Source: Deltaproteobacteria bacterium (lineage in GTDB: Bacteria > Myxococcota_A > UBA9160 > JAFDET01). From it: 8,975 bases of DNA. Shown piece after piece: positions 5,673-8,975 of the stretch. Numbering within the stretch: the stretch's first letter is position 1; each line of letters opens with the position of its first letter. A model generated the notes under the pieces. It was given only the letters and a program-made list of their open reading frames with translations, did no database searches and was not told where the DNA came from. The translations under genes and the position numbers were made by a program. The DNA lies in contig JAFDET010000306.1 of the NCBI GenBank assembly GCA_019310195.1, positions 1-8,975 of the forward strand, read 5' to 3'.

Positions 5673-6878
5673 TTAGGGGAGGAAGCGGGCCGGGTTGGCC
5701 AGCTTGCGGGGCAGGTACTCCTCGATCACGTAGTTCAGTCCCCATTTGGCGAGCGCCTGCTGCTCGGCGCGCACATTCATCTTGAGGAGCTTCTCGATCG
5801 CCTTGCGCCACTCCTTGTGGGACTGGAAGAAGGGGTCGTTCTTGAGGGCGTCCTTCGCGCGCTTCACGTCCACTTCCTGGAGCGGGTGCGTCGGCAGGTC
5901 GTAGTCGATGATGTCCTGGGGCGTCACGCCCAGGAAGCTCGCCTGGGGTACGCAGAAGAACTGCGACAGATGTGCGGCATTGCCCGAGCCCACCTTGAGG
6001 GTCCGGTAGATGTTGGAGATGCCGTAGGGGTCGCAATCGACGAACGCAAAGACCGGCAGCTTGCACTCGTCCGAGAGCTTCCGGATGAAGCGGCGCGTGG
6101 CCCGGGTGGGCACGCCGGCCATGGAGACCAGGATGCAGTTGGCGGTCTCCCAGAACTTGTGGCTTTGCAGGCGCTGGAACATGCCGCCGGTCTCGATGGC
6201 CAGGATGAACTTCGCATCGGTCTCGAAGGAGAGCTGCTCCACGCTGGACGGGATCGAGTAGGCGCCGGAGCCGAAGCGGGTGCAGTCGATGCGCACCACC
6301 TCGCCCGTCTCGCGGTCCGGGTCCAGCACCACCAGCTGGCCGGATACGGCCCCGCCGTGCTCGTCCGGCACGAAGCGGAGTTGCTCCCGCGAGATGCTTC
6401 GGGTCGAGAAGAGCGCCTCGATGTCATCCATGACCGCGTCGGACTCGGTCTGCTCGTCGAAACGCGCCTCTTCCCAGTTCTTGCTCTGGTAGTAGGCGTC
6501 CCGCTTCGTGGCGAAGTCGTTGCTCTCCACCAGCTCCTTGGAGAGGCCCATCATACGCAGCGTCTGCGCGAAGGTCCTGACCGTGTTGACGGTCAGCGTG
6601 CGGATCTTCTTCTGCTTCCCGATCTCGAAGTAGCCCTTCTTCTGGGAGTAGGAGACGTTGGAGAGCGCACGCATGGGAAAGGCCAGGTCCGGCTTCTGGA
6701 GCCGGCCGATCGTCTTGTGCACGTCACCCGCCGTGTCGACGATGGCCTTGACGGTCTGCTCGTCGGTGGCTCCGACGTGCTGCGCGCTGCCCGTGGCGCG
6801 CCGCTTGCGGGTCGCCGTCTTACGGGTTGCGGCCTTCTTGGTGGTCTTCCGGGCGGTTTTCTTCTTGCGTGCGGCCAT
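5673..6878 (-). CDS. top6A: DNA topoisomerase VI subunit A (Spo11-like cleavage subunit)
   Basis: The DNA-cleaving subunit of the type IIB topoisomerase; it forms A2B2 with the product of the gene just upstream and makes ATP-dependent double-strand passage through 5'-phosphotyrosyl links. Of 401 residues, 1-27 are a Lys/Arg/Thr-rich tail. A winged-helix 5Y-CAP region follows, with KRDAYYQSK (125-133); the second tyrosine, Tyr130, is the likely nucleophile by comparison with Spo11. The Toprim domain supplies Glu229 (AIETGG) and the metal-binding FVDCDPYG (Asp281, Asp283), followed by ISNIYRTLKVGS. Archaeal homologues are about 370-390 residues, so apart from the tail it is full length, with all catalytic residues present. 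ATG 6878 follows GGAG at 10 nt spacing (and AAGGA adjacent). It lies 16 nt after the subunit B stop, in one operon. The family is archaeal and eukaryotic, and only sporadic in bacteria. Confidence 0.93.
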   Translation of the reverse strand: MAARKKKTARKTTKKAATRKTATRKRRATGSAQHVGATDEQTVKAIVDTAGDVHKTIGRLQKPDLAFPMRALSNVSYSQKKGYFEIGKQKKIRTLTVNTVRTFAQTLRMMGLSKELVESNDFATKRDAYYQSKNWEEARFDEQTESDAVMDDIEALFSTRSISREQLRFVPDEHGGAVSGQLVVLDPDRETGEVVRIDCTRFGSGAYSIPSSVEQLSFETDAKFILAIETGGMFQRLQSHKFWETANCILVSMAGVPTRATRRFIRKLSDECKLPVFAFVDCDPYGISNIYRTLKVGSGNAAHLSQFFCVPQASFLGVTPQDIIDYDLPTHPLQEVDVKRAKDALKNDPFFQSHKEWRKAIEKLLKMNVRAEQQALAKWGLNYVIEEYLPRKLANPARFLP

Positions 6879-6894
6879 TTCCTTGCGGCTCCGC

Positions 6895-8595
6895 CTACAT
6901 CTTTCGGCTGCGTTCGAGGACGTCGGTGAGGTTGCCCACCACTTTGTCCCGCTCGCGGTCCGGGAAACCCAGGATCTGCTGCAGGCCGACTGCGACCTGC
7001 GGGATGTACTTCTCGATGTAGGCGCGCTTCTTGGCCTCGTCGGCCACGCGCCGCTTCTTGCGGATGTGGGTGGCCACCTGGCGGCCGCACTCCTGGAGGC
7101 CCAGCCGGATCTCCTTGATGATCTCCGGGTACTGGGCGATGGCTTCCTTGCTCTCGGAGGTGAACGGCACCCACACGCTGGCGATGTGCACCATCAGGAG
7201 CATGGGGCCCACGGGCAGTGCACCGCGCGGCTGCTGCATCTGGTACTTCTTCCAGTCGGTCCCCGTAACGGCCTTGAAGACGGCGCAGGCGCCCTGCTGG
7301 TACTGGAGCGGCACCCGGTTGGCGTAGCGGTAGAGCGTAATCGCGTCGTCGGCGCTCAGGCCGCCCCCGTAGGCGAGGCCGACTTCGATCAGGAACGGGT
7401 TGCCGCGGTAGACGGCCGGCTTGCGTGTGGCCGACGCGTAGAACTCGGCTTCCACCTCCGCGCGGAGCGCCTTCCCGATCAAGTCGTTGCCGATGGGCGC
7501 GATGCAGTCCGTGGGCGGCGCCATGATCTTGGTGGCGGCGATCGCCTTGTGGAGCGCTTCGGCCTCTTCGCGCGTGACTTCCTTGGGACGCCTGCTGTTG
7601 GAAACCTTGGCCCGCTTGCAGATCTCGTCCGCGATGCGGCCCGAGACACGCGAGAAGTCCGACACCAGGCAGCCACGCACATTCCGCGAACGCGTGTCGC
7701 GGAACATCTGCATCAGCACGCCCAGCTCGACCCCGTACGGGTGCGGCTTGATCTCGTCGGTGTCCGGCGGGAGCTCGTCGCTGACCCTGGGGAAGATGTG
7801 CTCGGCGCCGTGCTCCTCGGCCTTGGGCGGGACGTAGGTGATCTCCGCGTGCGGGTTGGCCAGTGAGATCTGTCGGATGTAGTTGTCGACCGAGTGCTGG
7901 CCGCCCCGGTAGTTTCCCTCCAGCTCGATTTCCACCCGGGTACCGTGGTCGCGTGGCCAGGAGACCGTCTTGTCCACCTTGACGCGCGGCTCGTTCTTCT
8001 GGGTGTCGATCACCAGCTCGAAGTGGTGGGCGTCCTGCTTGGCTCCCGTGCGTGTGGTGATGACCACGGGCTTGCCGGTGGTGAGCAGGCCGTACATGCC
8101 GGCGGCGCTGATGCCGATGCCCTGCTGACCGCGGCTCTGGCGCAGGCGGTGGAACTTGGAGCCGTAGAGCAGACGCCCGAAGATCTTGGGCACCTGCGCT
8201 TTCACGATGCCGGGCCCGTTGTCCTCGATGGCGATGCGGAAGCGCGTCTCGTCCACCTGGGCGATCTCGACGCGGATCTCGGGCAGGATGCCCGCTTCTT
8301 CACAGGCGTCGAGCGAGTTGTCGACGCCTTCCTTCACCGTGGTGAGGAGCGCCTTGGACGGGTTGTCGAAACCCAGCAGATGGCGGTTCTTGGCGAAGAA
8401 CTCGGAAACGGAGATGTCGCGTTGCTTGCTCGCCAGCTCCGAGGCGCTCTGGCGCGCGCGCGGAGCCCGGCCCGCGCCGCCACCACGCTTGGCCGCGGTC
8501 TTGCGGGTCTTCTTCTTCTTGGGACTGCGACGTGACGCCTTGCGCGTGGGCACCCCGGCCTCCGCTCCGAAGGCAAAGGACTCCTGCTCGTTCAA
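6895..8595 (-). CDS. top6B: DNA topoisomerase VI subunit B (GHKL ATPase subunit)
   Basis: The ATPase subunit whose dimerisation drives strand passage by the A subunit. It has 566 residues if started at TTG 8595. A basic, probably unfolded tail (17-48) is followed by the Bergerat-fold ATPase: N-box EGVDNSLDACEEAG (89-102) with Glu89 and Asn93, G1 box EDNGPGI (124-130), and G2 box SRGQQGIGISAAGMYG (154-169). A middle H2TH-like region (about 288-360) and the transducer domain come next, with FTSESKEAI (478-486), where Lys483 is the likely switch lysine. All motifs needed for ATP hydrolysis are present. The TTG start is preceded by GGGGGG at 7 nt. GTG 8553 (residue 15) is a serious alternative because GGAGG sits 5 nt before it; neither affects the domains. 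It lies 34 nt after the small upstream gene and 16 nt before top6A. Confidence 0.92.
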   Translation of the reverse strand: MNEQESFAFGAEAGVPTRKASRRSPKKKKTRKTAAKRGGGAGRAPRARQSASELASKQRDISVSEFFAKNRHLLGFDNPSKALLTTVKEGVDNSLDACEEAGILPEIRVEIAQVDETRFRIAIEDNGPGIVKAQVPKIFGRLLYGSKFHRLRQSRGQQGIGISAAGMYGLLTTGKPVVITTRTGAKQDAHHFELVIDTQKNEPRVKVDKTVSWPRDHGTRVEIELEGNYRGGQHSVDNYIRQISLANPHAEITYVPPKAEEHGAEHIFPRVSDELPPDTDEIKPHPYGVELGVLMQMFRDTRSRNVRGCLVSDFSRVSGRIADEICKRAKVSNSRRPKEVTREEAEALHKAIAATKIMAPPTDCIAPIGNDLIGKALRAEVEAEFYASATRKPAVYRGNPFLIEVGLAYGGGLSADDAITLYRYANRVPLQYQQGACAVFKAVTGTDWKKYQMQQPRGALPVGPMLLMVHIASVWVPFTSESKEAIAQYPEIIKEIRLGLQECGRQVATHIRKKRRVADEAKKRAYIEKYIPQVAVGLQQILGFPDRERDKVVGNLTDVLERSRKM

Positions 8596-8602
8596 GAACG
8601 AA

Positions 8603-8628
8603 CCCCCCGTCCGCGATGGTAGCGGGGG
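8603..8628 (-). promoter_or_regulatory. Intercistronic hairpin covering the ribosome site of top6B
   Basis: CCCCCG (8604-8609) pairs with CGGGGG (8623-8628), with a 13-nt loop, in the 34-nt gap between the small gene's stop and TTG 8595. In the transcript the G-run that would serve as the Shine-Dalgarno for the TTG is the 3' arm of the stem, so the structure could limit initiation there. Ribosomes leaving the upstream gene could open it. Confidence 0.4.
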
Positions 8629-8629
8629 C

Positions 8630-8815
8630 TCAGGCGTCTTGGAGGAGGGTGTCGCGGAAGCTGCCGCAAAGCCGGACGCGGCCGCTGCGAAGCATGTGGA
8701 GGACGGTGGCCACCACCTCCTGGTCGGTCCGGGCCACCTCGCTGACCGCCTGAACCAGCTCCAGCAGCGTGGTCTCCGGGGCTTGCGTCGAGCCGAGTGT
8801 CGCAGGTGCCGCCAT
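8630..8815 (-). CDS. Small conserved-looking protein of unknown function (61 residues), first gene of the topoisomerase VI operon
   Basis: ATG 8815 gives 61 residues. The N-terminal ~15 look unstructured; the rest contains two predicted amphipathic helices (LLELVQAVSEVA, 18-29; EVVATVLHMLRSG, 33-45), then RVRLCGSFRDTLLQ (46-59). The helix-SGRVRLCG-FR pattern recalls small winged-helix-like or adaptor proteins I have seen as short hypotheticals in deltaproteobacteria, but I cannot name a family. A G-run lies 7 nt upstream, the same arrangement as at TTG 8595; an ATG at 8830 in frame is possible but less well placed. It follows the sigma-54-like promoter by about 22 nt and precedes top6B by 34 nt, so it is co-transcribed with the topoisomerase and may partner or regulate it. 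A longer open frame continues upstream through the promoter region and is not believed. Confidence 0.72.
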   Translation of the reverse strand: MAAPATLGSTQAPETTLLELVQAVSEVARTDQEVVATVLHMLRSGRVRLCGSFRDTLLQDA

Positions 8816-8848
8816 CGTCCATCCCCCCATCCTCGAAGCTTGGACGGA

Positions 8849-8863
8849 GCAGGAAGCGTGCCA
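8849..8863 (-). promoter_or_regulatory. Sigma-54 (-24/-12) promoter for the topoisomerase VI operon
   Basis: TGGCACGCTTCCTGC on the minus strand matches the -24/-12 consensus TGGCAC-N5-TTGC at all but one core base and has the required GG-N10-GC spacing. The base before it is C and the base after is T, also as in consensus. Predicted transcription start is near 8837, giving a 22-nt leader to ATG 8815. Such promoters need an AAA+ enhancer-binding activator, which is not encoded here. Confidence 0.55.
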
Positions 8864-8880
8864 GTTCACCGAAATTCCGC

Positions 8881-8894
8881 GGTTTCTGGAAACC
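8881..8894. promoter_or_regulatory. Short inverted repeat upstream of the sigma-54-like promoter
   Basis: GGTTTC-TG-GAAACC, perfect 6-bp half-sites, at about -44 to -57 from the predicted start. It could be a regulator or bending-protein site. Position is the only functional argument. Confidence 0.25.
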
Positions 8895-8921
8895 CGCAGT
8901 ATTCCAGCAACTTGCGGAGAA

Positions 8922-8951
8922 GCGGCTAAGCCGCCCAAGGTTGCGGGCGGC
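8922..8951. repeat. Two mutually exclusive hairpins upstream of the topoisomerase operon
   Basis: GCGGC-TAA-GCCGC (8922-8934) overlaps a second stem, GCCGCCC (8930-8936) with GGGCGGC (8945-8951). They share the segment 8930-8934 and cannot form together. No T-run follows on either strand, so a simple terminator is unlikely. It may mark the end of an upstream transcript or be a protein-binding region. Confidence 0.3.
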
Positions 8952-8958
8952 GTTCCGG

Positions 8959-8975
8959 GTGCCGAATCTCGGCAC
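8959..8975. promoter_or_regulatory. 17-bp palindrome at the position of an enhancer-binding site
   Basis: GTGCCGA-ATC-TCGGCAC, perfect 7-bp half-sites with a 3-bp spacer, ends exactly at the window edge and is centred about 130 bp upstream of the predicted sigma-54 start. Sigma-54 activators bind dyads typically 80-150 bp upstream. Longer arms cannot be excluded because the sequence stops here. Confidence 0.4.

Noticed and set aside
4679..7866. Several long plus-strand open frames antisense to rfbA and the topoisomerase genes
   Set aside because: They overlap genes with unmistakable family motifs on the other strand and show no domain, signal or ribosome site of their own.
8592..8975. Minus-strand frame running in from the right edge across the promoter and small gene
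   Set aside because: Its translation degenerates into Pro/Arg/Gly-rich shadow of the small gene, and it crosses palindromes and the promoter-like site; nothing recognisable is in it.

Overview
The window is GC-rich DNA, densely coding, with seven genes (one of them broken) and one cut gene. All but one lie on the minus strand. Several features fit a deltaproteobacterial or Myxococcota-like environmental bacterium: very high third-position GC, a DUF1800 protein, a PEP-CTERM-sorted exported protein, GTG/TTG starts, a likely sigma-54 promoter, and a topoisomerase VI pair outside the archaea. The lineage is inference; there is no rRNA or other marker here.

Right end, read leftward on the minus strand. 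A near-consensus -24/-12 (sigma-54) promoter, with a 7+7 bp palindrome about 130 bp upstream, precedes a compact operon. The operon encodes a 61-residue conserved-looking small protein, then both subunits of a type IIB topoisomerase (TopoVI-B GHKL ATPase, then TopoVI-A/Spo11-like cleavage subunit). Both subunits carry lysine/arginine-rich N-terminal tails.

Middle. About 160 bp of repeat DNA, a large imperfect cruciform with 67-bp arms plus a third copy of its core, lies between the TopoVI-A stop and a dTDP-L-rhamnose cluster, rfbA-rfbC-rfbD, whose genes are joined by GTGA start/stop overlaps. As given, rfbA is frameshifted right after its GGSGTRL nucleotide-binding motif, most simply by a 5-nt deletion. 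No rfbB is visible.

Left half. A 56-residue four-cysteine zinc-ribbon protein, the only plus-strand gene, converges on rfbD and diverges from a ferritin-like di-iron protein. The divergent gap holds a good sigma-70-type promoter overlapped by an operator-like inverted repeat. The di-iron gene's TAG stop lies inside the end of a 222-bp element with 24-bp terminal inverted repeats and an internal 54-bp tandem duplication. Beyond it come a PEP-CTERM protein gene, its terminator-like hairpin, and the first 140 codons of a DUF1800 protein cut by the window edge.

The most notable content is the small protein plus TopoVI operon with its putative sigma-54 control, the two structured intergenic elements abutting gene 3' ends, and the broken rfbA. 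No tRNA, rRNA, CRISPR array or transposase gene was seen.
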